Shown piece by piece: positions 25,781 through 34,490 of a stretch of 64,000 nucleotides of DNA. The translations under genes and the position numbers were made by a program. The notes under the pieces are model-generated. The model had not been told where the DNA came from, made no database searches, and saw nothing but the letters and a program-made list of their open reading frames with translations. The DNA lies in NCBI RefSeq assembly GCF_003086795.1, contig NZ_CP026003.1:2438777-2502776 (forward strand). Reading direction: 5' to 3'. Origin of the DNA: Stenotrophomonas sp. SAU14A_NAIMI4_5 (GTDB lineage: Bacteria > Pseudomonadota > Gammaproteobacteria > Xanthomonadales > Xanthomonadaceae). The stretch's first letter is position 1; each line of letters starts with the position of its first letter.

Positions 25781-28132
25781 TCAACGGCTCATGGAGTACG
25801 GCGCCTGCGCCCCCTGCCCCGGCCATTCCTTGTTCGGTTCGGCCTGCATGGTGAAGGTCAGTTCGCCACCGGCCAGGATCTCGTCATGGCGCAGGAAAGT
25901 GCGCTGCAGCGGTTTGCCGTTGAGGCTCACGCTGCCCACGTAGGTGTGCTTGTCGTCCAGGCCGTTGGCCACGATCGTGAACGTCTTGCCGTTCGGCAGG
26001 CGCATCGCGGTCTTCGGCAGGAACGGACGGCCGAGGATGTACTCGCCCGAACCCGGCGCCACCGGATAGAAGCCCAGCGCGGTGAACACGTACCACGCCG
26101 ACATCTGGCCGACGTCATCGTTGCCAGCCAGGCCATCCGGGCGGTCGGCGTACTGCGTGTCCATGATCTGCTTCAGACGGGCCTGGCTGCGCCACGGCTG
26201 GCCTGCGTACGAGTACAGGTAGGCCACGTGGTGGCTGGGTTCGTTGCCGTGCGCGTACCAGCCGATCAGGCCGGTGATGTCTTCCATGTGCTCGAAGATG
26301 GACGGATCGACCTTGGCGTTGAACACCTCGTCAAGCCGCGCCAGCAGCTTGTCGCTGCCACCGTGCGCTGCGGCCAGCCCGGCCACGTCCTGCGGCACGT
26401 ACCAGGAATACTGCCAGGCGTTGCCTTCGGTGTAGTCGGTGCCGTAGCCGCTGGCACTCGGGTCGAACGGCGTGCGGAAGCTGCCATCACGCTTGCGCGC
26501 GCGCATGAAGCCGGTGTCCTTGTCGAACGCATGGCGCCAGTTGCCGGCACGCTTGTCGAAGGTGGTGGCCACGTCGGTCTTGCCCATCGCCTGCGCCATG
26601 CGCGCGATGGTCCAGTCGTCGAAGGCATATTCCAGCGTCTTGCTGGCGGCCTCGCCTTCCTCGTCGATCGGCACATAGCCCAGCTCGCGGTACTGCGCGA
26701 TGCCGTCGTAGGGGCCGTAGTTGGCCGTCTCGACCATGGCCTTCAGCGCCTTGTCGGCGTCGAAGCCACGGATGCCCTTGACGTAGGCATCGGCGATCAC
26801 CGGCACCGCGTGGTAGCCGATCATGCACCAGTCTTCCAGGCCGTGGAACGACCACACCGGCAGCATGCCGTAGGGGCTGTGGTCGTGGTGGGCCAGCATC
26901 GAATTGATGAAGTGGCTGTTGCGCTTCTCCGGCTGCACCAGGGTCAGCAAGGGATGCAGGGCGCGGTAGGTATCCCACAGCGAGAAGGTCGAGTAGTTGG
27001 TATAGCCCTCGGCCTTGTGCACGGCATTGTCGGCGCCGCGATACTGGCCGTCGGCATCCATGAACAGCGTCGGCCCCAGCATGGTGTGGTACAGCGCGGT
27101 GTAGGCACTGCGGCGTGCATGTTCCGGCGCATCGATATCCAGCACCGACAGCGCCTTCGTCCACTCCTGCTTCGCCTGCGCACGCACACGGTCGAAGTCG
27201 AAGTCGGCCACTTCCGCGTCGAGATTGGCGATGGCACCAGCCTCGCTGACCGGCGAGATCGCGACCTTGACGATCAGCGGCGCATCGAGCTTGCCGAATT
27301 CGAAGGTGCCGACCAGCTGCCGGCCCTCAATCTGTGCCCGCTGCTTCGGGTCCTTCTCACCCGGGGGCGCGAAGCCCTTGTAGACGATGTCCTTCTCGGT
27401 GCTGTGCAGCTCGTGGCTGGTCAGCGGCCGAGAGAAGCGCATCGCGAAATACAGCTGGCGCCCCGCCGCCCAGCCGCGCGTTTCGCGGAAGCCGGTGACG
27501 GTGCCGTCGTCGCGTACGCGCACCCGCGACCACAGGATCTTGCCCGGGTAGTCGTACATGCTGGTGCGCATGTCCAGCAGCATCTTCGCGTCGGTGCCCT
27601 TGGGGAAGGTGTAGCGATGCACGCCGACGCGGGCGCTGGTGGTCAGCTCGGCGCGCACCTTGTAATCGTCGAGGGTGACGGCGTAGTAGCCGGGCTCGGC
27701 CTTCTCGTCGTCATGGCGGAACTGCGAGGCATAGCCGCTGCGCGGTTTTTCCGGATCGCCGCGTTCCAGGCCGGGCTCGCCGGTGAACGGCATCACCAGG
27801 ATATCGCCCAGGTCCGAATGACCGGTGCCGGAGAAATGCGTGTGCGAGAAGCCGACGATGCTGCTGTCGTCGTAGCGGTAGCCGGCGGCCCAGCCATAGG
27901 CCTTTTCGCGTGGCTGGATGCGCGTGTCCGGGCTGAGCTGGACCATGCCGAACGGCACCGTGGCACCCGGGTAGGTATGCCCTTCCCCACCGGTGCCGAT
28001 GAAGGGGTCGACCGAGGCATAGGCCTTGTCGGCGGCGGACCGCGCAGGGGCAGCACCGGCCAGACCGGAAGCGAACATCGCCGAGGCAGCGACAGCGAGC
28101 AGGAAACGACGTTGCGACAGGGGCATCGGCAT
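25781..28132 (-). CDS. GH92-family alpha-mannosidase, exported
   Basis: 783 residues with an N-terminal signal (SQRRFLLAVAASAMFASG; the Arg pair is close to, but not a clean, twin-arginine motif). The body starts VDPFIGTGGEGHTYPGATVPFGMVQLSPD, cut here across the family's N-terminal domain, and holds GWYAHGNEPSHH and GNDDVGQMSAWYVF, classic GH92 blocks with the catalytic acid region. GH92 enzymes are calcium-dependent exo-mannosidases, mostly alpha-1,2. It is single, with a REP pair behind and a 355-bp gap before it. It may act on host or yeast glycans. Confidence 0.9.
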   Translation of the reverse strand: MPMPLSQRRFLLAVAASAMFASGLAGAAPARSAADKAYASVDPFIGTGGEGHTYPGATVPFGMVQLSPDTRIQPREKAYGWAAGYRYDDSSIVGFSHTHFSGTGHSDLGDILVMPFTGEPGLERGDPEKPRSGYASQFRHDDEKAEPGYYAVTLDDYKVRAELTTSARVGVHRYTFPKGTDAKMLLDMRTSMYDYPGKILWSRVRVRDDGTVTGFRETRGWAAGRQLYFAMRFSRPLTSHELHSTEKDIVYKGFAPPGEKDPKQRAQIEGRQLVGTFEFGKLDAPLIVKVAISPVSEAGAIANLDAEVADFDFDRVRAQAKQEWTKALSVLDIDAPEHARRSAYTALYHTMLGPTLFMDADGQYRGADNAVHKAEGYTNYSTFSLWDTYRALHPLLTLVQPEKRNSHFINSMLAHHDHSPYGMLPVWSFHGLEDWCMIGYHAVPVIADAYVKGIRGFDADKALKAMVETANYGPYDGIAQYRELGYVPIDEEGEAASKTLEYAFDDWTIARMAQAMGKTDVATTFDKRAGNWRHAFDKDTGFMRARKRDGSFRTPFDPSASGYGTDYTEGNAWQYSWYVPQDVAGLAAAHGGSDKLLARLDEVFNAKVDPSIFEHMEDITGLIGWYAHGNEPSHHVAYLYSYAGQPWRSQARLKQIMDTQYADRPDGLAGNDDVGQMSAWYVFTALGFYPVAPGSGEYILGRPFLPKTAMRLPNGKTFTIVANGLDDKHTYVGSVSLNGKPLQRTFLRHDEILAGGELTFTMQAEPNKEWPGQGAQAPYSMSR

Positions 28133-28487
28133 TTGGATCGATTCAGGTGGTGCTCAGGAGCCTAGCATCACGCCCTTGACTCTGCATGTTGCGGTGCAGC
28201 TGAACCGTTCCATACGCGACAGAATCAGTCCGTTTTTCATCTGCAACTTTTTGTATTTCTGCCGGCGTCACCGGTGATGACACTGTGCCGCCACCTAAGC
28301 GCCGCAGAGTGGACGGGCCCGAAATTAAGACGATTGCGTGCCAAGGCAGGGAGCGGGATTGCCGCATCACCTTTGTCAGGAACCACTGTCGGGTCACACC
28401 CGCGTCACGCCCTCTTAGCGCCTGATACAGATTGACGCAGTCTGTACGGGTGTATTCCGGAAGTACTCTCACAACAGGAGTTTCGTC
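28133..28487. other. 355-bp intergenic region between the mannosidase and the first autotransporter
   Basis: No gene is seen. The gap must hold divergent promoters. It contains an inverted repeat TACAGA-N9-TCTGTA at 28426-28446, about 40 bp before the autotransporter ATG, which could be an operator; TTGACG within it is a possible -35. A clear ribosome site, ACAGGAG, precedes the ATG at 28488. The region is visibly less GC-rich than its surroundings. Confidence 0.5.
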
Positions 28488-30839
28488 ATGAAAGACGCTG
28501 TCCGTCGTTCGCTTGCACTGGCTGTCACAGCCGCTCTTTGCATTGCATCCCCGCTGCAAGCCCGGCACCTCGGCCCAGGAAACAGCGCCTCAGTTGGCAC
28601 CGCGGATACACCAGAAGGATGGACGCTGGATAACGCGAGCCTCAGGGTTGTTCCTGGCGGTGACGTGCTGGGAATCGCTGCAAGCAGCGGCTCGACCGTT
28701 CAGATCGATGGTCTAACAATGACTGGGGCAGCAGACAATGCAGGCCACGAATCGCCCATCTGGTTCAGTAACAGCTCGCTCACAATGGCGAATTCTTCCA
28801 TCAGCAACACCACAGGCCGCGCCCTTACGCTGGTAGGTGGTGTCGGCACCGGCCTGGCAGGATCAAACGCAACGATCACGAACAGTCAGCTCTTTGGCGT
28901 TGGCATCGGCATCAGCGTCAGTACTCGCGACGCGGGCCAGCGATCCACACTACTACTTGACCAGACACTGGTCGATGCTACAGCCCAGGATGCCTCACAG
29001 CAATTCAGCGGCCATGGCCTGCTTGTTCTTGGCGCTGCCGACGTCACCATTAGGAACGGCAGCCAGATCGTGGGCGACAACCACGGAATCTACCACGCTG
29101 AGAACGCCATCGCGGACGACGAGACACATATCATCATCGACGCCTCACGCGTCGAGGGCCGCACCGGATCTGCGCTTCATGTGTCCAACCCACGTGGCGG
29201 CAGAGAAGCGGTCGTTTCCCAGTTCGTGGTACAGAACAATGCGCAGCTGGTTGGCGGTGATGGAAACCTGCTGCTTGTTGATGCTTCTGCGGCAGTCGTC
29301 GGCCTCTCAGTCGACAACTCCAACCTCACTGGCAATATCGTGAGTGTTGGAGGTAGCACAGTGGACGTTGCAATGAACAACAACGCCACTCTCCTCGGCA
29401 CCACCCGGAACATCACCTCGATGGCACTGGACAACGCCCGCTGGCAGCTGACCGGAAACAGCAGCACCGGCAGCCTGTCACTGGGCAGTGGCAGTGAAGT
29501 CGCGCTGGGCGACGGCTCTGCTTTCCACACCCTCAACGTGTCCGGCAACTTCACCGGCAACGACGGCACCTTCCTGTTCAACACCGTGCTGGCCGGCGAC
29601 GATGCCGCCAGCGACAAGCTGGTCATCGGCGGTGACACCAGCGGTACAGCCAACGTGCGCGTCAACAACGTCGGCGGCGCAGGCGCGCAGACGGTCAACG
29701 GTATCGAACTGATCACCGTGGGCGGCGCCTCCAACGGCCAGTTCAACCTGGCCGGCCGCGCGGTCGGCGGCCAGTATGAGTACTTCCTGCATAAGGGCAC
29801 CGGCGCCGATGGCAACTGGTACCTGCGTTCGGTGCTGCCCACCGCGCCGGACCCGTGCGAGGTCGATCCGAGCCTGCCGCAGTGCAACCCGTCACTGCCG
29901 GGTCCGGATCCCGACCCGGTGCTACGCCCTGAGCCGGGCGCCTACTTGGCCAACCTGCAGGCCGCGCAGACGATGTTCCGCCTGGGCTACCACGATCGCC
30001 ATGCTGGCCAGAATGCCGGCCGCGCGTGGGCCCGCGTGGATGGTTCGCGCAACGGCTTCGATGCGGTCAGCCAGCAGCTGGACATCCGTGGCAACAGCCA
30101 GGCACTCACGGTGGGTGCCGACCTGTGGCGCCTCGACTCCGGCAGCAGCGTGGGCGTGATGCTGTCCACCGGCAATGCCAGCAGTACCTCCACCAATGAG
30201 CTGACCGGTTACTACGCGCGCGGCAAGGTGAAGGGCGAGGCGTTGGGCCTGTATGGCACATGGCGCGGTGGCAATGGCGCCGACCCGTATGCGGGCTTCT
30301 ACGTGGATGGCTCGGTGCAGCGTGCGCAGTTCCGCAACCGTGTGGAAGGCGTCGGCCTGGCCGGCGAGCGCTACGACAGCCGGGCCTGGCAAGGCGCGGT
30401 GGAAACCGGTTATGCCTTCCGCCTGGGAGGCGCCAGCAACGGCGGCATCTACCTGGAACCGCAGCTGCAGGTCGGCTACAGCCGCTGGGATGATGATCGC
30501 CACACCGAAACCAACGGCACCGTGGTTGGTACCGAGAATGCCGATGGCCTCTTCGGGCGCGCTGGCCTGCGCCTGTCCGGCGTGACCCGCTGGGGCAATG
30601 GTGCGGCTGAAGTGCAGCCCTACCTGGCCGCCAACTGGCTGCATACCCGCGCCGAGTCGCAGATCAGCATGGACGACGAGGTGGTGGATGCCCGCATCCC
30701 CCGCAGCCGTGGCGAGTTCAGTGCCGGTGCCTCGGTGAAGTTCGGCAGCGGTGTGGGCATCTGGGGCGGGCTGTCGCTGCAGCGCGCCAGTGGTTATCAC
30801 CAGAACGCCGCGCAGGTGGGCGTGAGCTACAGCTGGTAA
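28488..30839 (+). CDS. Autotransporter with pertactin-like passenger (copy 1)
   Basis: 783 residues. Signal peptide about 1-26, a beta-helical passenger (about 27-445) with pertactin-type repeats and the block LGDGSAFHTLNVSGNFTGN, a hinge with a Cys pair (PCEVDPSLPQC) and Pro/Asp-rich linker near 450-480, and a C-terminal beta-barrel of about 300 residues ending in SYSW, the aromatic end typical of outer-membrane barrels. No protease triad is apparent, so an adhesin role is likely. The last 1.45 kb is nearly the same as in the next gene; the first 300 residues differ. Confidence 0.88.
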   Translation: MKDAVRRSLALAVTAALCIASPLQARHLGPGNSASVGTADTPEGWTLDNASLRVVPGGDVLGIAASSGSTVQIDGLTMTGAADNAGHESPIWFSNSSLTMANSSISNTTGRALTLVGGVGTGLAGSNATITNSQLFGVGIGISVSTRDAGQRSTLLLDQTLVDATAQDASQQFSGHGLLVLGAADVTIRNGSQIVGDNHGIYHAENAIADDETHIIIDASRVEGRTGSALHVSNPRGGREAVVSQFVVQNNAQLVGGDGNLLLVDASAAVVGLSVDNSNLTGNIVSVGGSTVDVAMNNNATLLGTTRNITSMALDNARWQLTGNSSTGSLSLGSGSEVALGDGSAFHTLNVSGNFTGNDGTFLFNTVLAGDDAASDKLVIGGDTSGTANVRVNNVGGAGAQTVNGIELITVGGASNGQFNLAGRAVGGQYEYFLHKGTGADGNWYLRSVLPTAPDPCEVDPSLPQCNPSLPGPDPDPVLRPEPGAYLANLQAAQTMFRLGYHDRHAGQNAGRAWARVDGSRNGFDAVSQQLDIRGNSQALTVGADLWRLDSGSSVGVMLSTGNASSTSTNELTGYYARGKVKGEALGLYGTWRGGNGADPYAGFYVDGSVQRAQFRNRVEGVGLAGERYDSRAWQGAVETGYAFRLGGASNGGIYLEPQLQVGYSRWDDDRHTETNGTVVGTENADGLFGRAGLRLSGVTRWGNGAAEVQPYLAANWLHTRAESQISMDDEVVDARIPRSRGEFSAGASVKFGSGVGIWGGLSLQRASGYHQNAAQVGVSYSW
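29391..30839 (+). repeat. 1.45-kb direct repeat, copy 1 (3' half of autotransporter 1)
   Basis: From CTCCTCGGCACCACCC to the stop codon this region is nearly the same, base for base, as 31915-33375. Differences seen by eye are scattered, mostly silent third-position changes, plus a 12-bp length change in the linker. Direct repeats this long and close can recombine to fuse the two genes. Confidence 0.85.
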
Positions 30840-30863
30840 TCGAGCCGGCAAACCGTGCTTTCG

Positions 30864-30896
30864 GGGTGTCATGCGCGTTAGATGCGCATGACACCC
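30864..30896 (+). terminator. Hairpin after autotransporter copy 1
   Basis: GGGTGTCATGCGC (30864-30876) pairs perfectly with GCGCATGACACCC (30884-30896) around a 7-nt loop, a strong 13-bp stem. No T-run follows, so it is at best a weak intrinsic terminator; it may act with Rho or protect the 3' end. Confidence 0.55.
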
Positions 30897-31014
30897 TGTA
30901 ACCCCATTGGAAGGGCGCCGTCCTTACGGTCTGTCGCCTCGCAGAGGCGGTGCAACAGCGCAGCGAAGTAAACGCGGCCCTTTCCTGAAGTTGGATTCCA
31001 AAAGGAGCTTTCTC

Positions 31015-33375
31015 ATGAAGATCGCCGTTCGTCGTTACCTCGCACTGGCTGTGGCCAGCTCTCTTGCCTTGGCTTTCGCACCGGCATATGCGCGCTCGCT
31101 TACCCCGGGGCAAAGTGCCACGGTGCAGCCCGGTGACACACCTGAAGACTGGAATCTTAACGGAGCGACGCTTGTCATCAATCCGGGTGGCAGTTCGTTG
31201 AATATTGATGCGACGCGCGAATCGAATGTCCGACTGTCCGGCGCCCAGATATCCGGCTCGTCAGCAGATTCCGGCGGCGTACGAGTACTGAACAGCACGT
31301 TGGAAATGGCGGATACCGTTGTGGAGAACGCTTACGGCCGAGGCGTGAACCTTGCAACGGCGATATCGACTGGCCTATCGGCGCCCGCGGCCAACATCAG
31401 CAACAGTACAATCACTGGGCTTGGTCTTGGAATCAGTCTGTCGATCCGCGAACCAGGACAACGCGCAACGCTGAATCTCGACAACACCAAAGTCTTGGGC
31501 CGCCTGGACGGCACGCCGGGCGCACTTGGCGGCAACGGAATGCTGGTACTTGGAAACTCAGAAGTGCTGATCGCCAACGGCAGCACCATCACTGGTGAGC
31601 AGAATGGGATATTTGCGTTCGAAACAGCGGTAAATCTCAACGACCCAGCAAAGGTTGTAATTGACGCTTCGCGGGTGGAAGGCATGGCTGGATCGGCGCT
31701 TTTTGTCGGCCCAGCACGCGCTGGCCGCAACGACTCTGAAATTCTGTTCACGGCACAGAATGGCGCCGAAGTCGTCGGCAGCAACGGCAACCTGCTTGAA
31801 GTAACCTCCACGGCAGCCAAAGTCGGCTTCACCGTCGACGACTCCAACCTCACCGGTAACATCATCAACACCGGCGGCAGCACAGTGGACATTGCGTTGA
31901 CCAACAACGCCAGCCTGCTCGGCACCACCCAGAACATCACTTCGATGGCATTGGACAACGCCCGCTGGCAGCTGAGCGGCGACAGCAGCACCGGCAGCCT
32001 GTCTCTGGGCAGTGGCAGTGAAATCGCACTGGGCGACGGCTCCGCCTTCCACACCCTCAACGTGTCCGGCAACTTCACCGGCAACGACGGCACCTTCCTG
32101 TTCAACACCGTGCTGGCCGGCGACGATGCTGCCAGCGACAAGCTGGTCATCGGTGGTGATACCAGCGGCACCGCCAACGTGCGGGTCAACAACGTCGGCG
32201 GCGCAGGCGCGCAGACGGTCAACGGTATCGAGCTGATCAGCGTGGCTGGCGCGTCCAACGGCCAGTTCAACCTGGCTGGCCGCGCGGTCGGCGGCCAGTA
32301 CGAGTACTTCCTGCACAAGGGCACCGGCACCGATGGCAACTGGTACCTGCGTTCGGTGCTGCCGACCGCACCGGACCCGTGCGAGGTCGATCCGAGCCTG
32401 CCCGAGTGCAACCCGGAACTTCCGGGTCCGGGTCCGGGTCCGGATCCCGACCCGGTACTGCGCCCCGAGCCCGGCGCCTACCTGGCCAACCTGCAGGCGG
32501 CGCAGACCATGTTCCGCCTTGGCTACCACGATCGCCATGCTGGTCAGAATGCGGGTCGCGCGTGGGCCCGCGTGGATGGTTCGCGCAACGGCTTCGATGC
32601 GGTCAGCCAGCAGCTGGACATCCGTGGCAACAGCCAGGCACTCACGGTGGGTGCCGACCTGTGGCGCCTCGATTCCGGCAGCAGCGTGGGCGTGATGCTG
32701 TCCACCGGCAATGCCAGCAGCACCTCCACCAACGAGCTGACCGGCTACTACGCCCGCGGCAAGGTGAAGGGCGAGGCGCTGGGCCTGTATGGCACGTGGC
32801 GCGGCGGCAATGGCGCCGACCCGTATGCGGGCTTCTACGTGGATGGCTCGGTGCAGCGTGCGCAGTTCCGCAACCGTGTGGAAGGCATCGGCCTGGCCGG
32901 CGAGCGCTACGACAGCCGGGCTTGGCAGGGCGCGGTGGAAACCGGTTATGCCTTCCGCCTGGGAGGCGCCAGCAACGGCGGCATCTACTTGGAACCGCAG
33001 CTGCAGGTCGGCTACAGCCGCTGGGATGATGATCGCCACACCGAAACCAACGGCACCGTGGTCGGTACCGAGAACGCCGATGGCCTGTTCGGGCGCGCCG
33101 GCCTGCGCCTGTCCGGCGTGACCCGCTGGGGCAATGGTGTTGCCGAAGTGCAGCCCTATCTGGCCGCCAACTGGCTGCATACCCGCGCCGAGTCGCAGAT
33201 CAGCATGGACGACGAGGTGGTGGATGCCCGCATCCCGCGCAGCCGTGGCGAGTTCAGTGCCGGTGCGTCGGTGAAGTTCGGCAGCGGTGTGGGTATCTGG
33301 GGCGGGCTGTCGCTGCAGCGCGCCAGTGGCTACCACCAGAATGCCGCGCAGGTGGGCGTGAGCTACAGCTGGTAA
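31015..33375 (+). CDS. Autotransporter with pertactin-like passenger (copy 2)
   Basis: 786 residues with the same plan as copy 1: signal peptide (MKIAVRRYLALAVASS start), beta-helical passenger, Cys-pair hinge, Pro-rich linker and a barrel ending in SYSW. A strong AAAGGAG site precedes the ATG at 31015. The N-terminal 300 residues align with copy 1 only loosely, while the C-terminal part is nearly the same apart from a four-residue (12-bp) expansion of the Gly-Pro linker. This supports gene duplication followed by gene conversion or strong selection on the C-terminal half. Confidence 0.88.
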   Translation: MKIAVRRYLALAVASSLALAFAPAYARSLTPGQSATVQPGDTPEDWNLNGATLVINPGGSSLNIDATRESNVRLSGAQISGSSADSGGVRVLNSTLEMADTVVENAYGRGVNLATAISTGLSAPAANISNSTITGLGLGISLSIREPGQRATLNLDNTKVLGRLDGTPGALGGNGMLVLGNSEVLIANGSTITGEQNGIFAFETAVNLNDPAKVVIDASRVEGMAGSALFVGPARAGRNDSEILFTAQNGAEVVGSNGNLLEVTSTAAKVGFTVDDSNLTGNIINTGGSTVDIALTNNASLLGTTQNITSMALDNARWQLSGDSSTGSLSLGSGSEIALGDGSAFHTLNVSGNFTGNDGTFLFNTVLAGDDAASDKLVIGGDTSGTANVRVNNVGGAGAQTVNGIELISVAGASNGQFNLAGRAVGGQYEYFLHKGTGTDGNWYLRSVLPTAPDPCEVDPSLPECNPELPGPGPGPDPDPVLRPEPGAYLANLQAAQTMFRLGYHDRHAGQNAGRAWARVDGSRNGFDAVSQQLDIRGNSQALTVGADLWRLDSGSSVGVMLSTGNASSTSTNELTGYYARGKVKGEALGLYGTWRGGNGADPYAGFYVDGSVQRAQFRNRVEGIGLAGERYDSRAWQGAVETGYAFRLGGASNGGIYLEPQLQVGYSRWDDDRHTETNGTVVGTENADGLFGRAGLRLSGVTRWGNGVAEVQPYLAANWLHTRAESQISMDDEVVDARIPRSRGEFSAGASVKFGSGVGIWGGLSLQRASGYHQNAAQVGVSYSW
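31915..33375 (+). repeat. 1.45-kb direct repeat, copy 2 (3' half of autotransporter 2)
   Basis: Partner of 29391-30839, offset by 2,524 bp at its start. The only length difference is 12 bp in the linker, where this copy has extra GGTCCG-like units. Sequence upstream of the repeat differs between the copies. Confidence 0.85.
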
Positions 33376-33384
33376 GCGTGCAAC

Positions 33385-33413
33385 GAGGGAGTCGGGCCCT
33401 GCCCGGCTCCCTC
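33385..33413 (+). terminator. Hairpin after autotransporter copy 2
   Basis: GAGGGAG (33385-33391) pairs with CTCCCTC (33407-33413), and the inner CGGG/CCCG extends the stem after a T-G mismatch. It lies between the convergent autotransporter and SnoaL-like genes, followed on the + strand by a pyrimidine stretch (TTCCCTCTCTT), so it may end transcription from both sides. Confidence 0.6.
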
Positions 33414-33425
33414 GATTCCCTCTCT

Positions 33426-33827
33426 TCAGCCACCCACCGCGGCGATCCAGTGCGGCAGGTTGTAGTAGTTGGTGATGCGCGCGACCTTGCCGTCACGGAT
33501 CTCGAAGAACGCACCCGCCGGCAGCACGTACGGCTGGCCGTGCGCTTCAGGCAGACCTTCGTCGGTGGCCAGGTACTGGCCGTTGACGGTGAACTCGGCG
33601 GCACCACGGCTGCCATCGGCACTGCCGAACACCACGATGTCGGTCAGCTGCTCGCGGTAGGAACGCGCCATCTTCTGGCAGAACGCACGGAACGCGTCCT
33701 TGCCCACTTCGCGGCCGCCCTGGTTGATGTCATGCACCACGTCGTCGGTGACCTGGGCGACGAACGCCTCGATATCGCCGCTGTTGAAGGCGTCGTAGTA
33801 GGCGCGGATGACGTCGGTGGCACTCAT
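33426..33827 (-). CDS. SnoaL/ketosteroid-isomerase-like (NTF2-fold) protein
   Basis: 133 residues: VIRAYYDAFNSGDIEAFVAQVTDDVVHDIN, cut here at its start, is the usual N-terminal helix-strand of SnoaL-like proteins, with FFEIRDGKVARITNYYN at the end. These small NTF2-fold proteins form a cone-shaped pocket; the ligand or reaction is not predictable. I took ATG 33827 since the fold starts there. It diverges from the GNAT gene with a 75-bp gap. Confidence 0.8.
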   Translation of the reverse strand: MSATDVIRAYYDAFNSGDIEAFVAQVTDDVVHDINQGGREVGKDAFRAFCQKMARSYREQLTDIVVFGSADGSRGAAEFTVNGQYLATDEGLPEAHGQPYVLPAGAFFEIRDGKVARITNYYNLPHWIAAVGG

Positions 33828-33902
33828 GGGAGGATCCTGGGGATGGGCGGGCCGGGGAGCATAGCCTATACTCACCCCCAGTATCCATGGGCGACAACGA
33901 AC

Positions 33903-34490
33903 GTGCGCATCACCACGCTACAGGGGCTGGCAGCAACCCCCTTCCTGGACGACCTCGCGCGCCTGCGCATTCGCGTCTTCCGTGACTTCCCGTATCTCTA
34001 TGAAGGCGACCTGGCCTACGAGCGCGGCTACGCGGCCACCTACGCGGCGGCCGCCGGCAGCATCATCGTGCTGGCCCAGGATGGCGACCGCGTGGTCGGC
34101 GCGTCCACGGGAATCCCCATGCGCGAGGAGACCGCTGAGTTCCAGGCGCCATTCCTGGGCAGCGCCTGGGACACCGACCGGATCTTCTACTTCGGCGAAT
34201 CGGTGCTGCTGCCGGAGTACCGCGGCCGGGGCCTGGGCGTGCGTTTCTTCGAGGCACGCGAGGCGCACGCCCGGCAGGCCGGCTTCGACCTGTGCTGCTT
34301 CAGCGCGGTGCAGCGCCCGCTTGACCATCCGCTGCGCCCGGCCGACTACCAGCCGCTGGATGCGTTCTGGCACAACCGTGGCTACGTCCATCACCCCGAG
34401 TTGAGCACGTCGTTCACCTGGCGCGACGTCGGCCACAGCGAGAAGACTGCCAAGCCAATGTCGTTCTGGCTGAAGGCGCTGACCGCATGA
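33903..34490 (+). CDS. GNAT family N-acetyltransferase
   Basis: 195 residues with the acetyl-CoA motif LLPEYRGRGLGVRFFE near residue 105 and the preceding FGESV strand. I chose the GTG at 33903; no in-frame ATG lies between it and the neighbouring gene, and TATACT at 33868-33873 may be the -10. The gene overlaps the nitrilase gene by 4 bp. In several bacteria a GNAT domain is fused to a nitrilase-type hydrolase, so the two proteins probably work on the same substrate. Confidence 0.8.
   Translation: MRITTLQGLAATPFLDDLARLRIRVFRDFPYLYEGDLAYERGYAATYAAAAGSIIVLAQDGDRVVGASTGIPMREETAEFQAPFLGSAWDTDRIFYFGESVLLPEYRGRGLGVRFFEAREAHARQAGFDLCCFSAVQRPLDHPLRPADYQPLDAFWHNRGYVHHPELSTSFTWRDVGHSEKTAKPMSFWLKALTA

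Noticed and set aside
25709-28165. 818-codon + strand frame opposite the GH92 gene
   Set aside because: Antisense shadow; the - strand frame has a signal peptide and GH92 motifs.
30864-30896. Classical Rho-independent terminator after autotransporter 1
   Set aside because: The stem is strong, but no T-run follows; kept only as a hairpin with moderate confidence.
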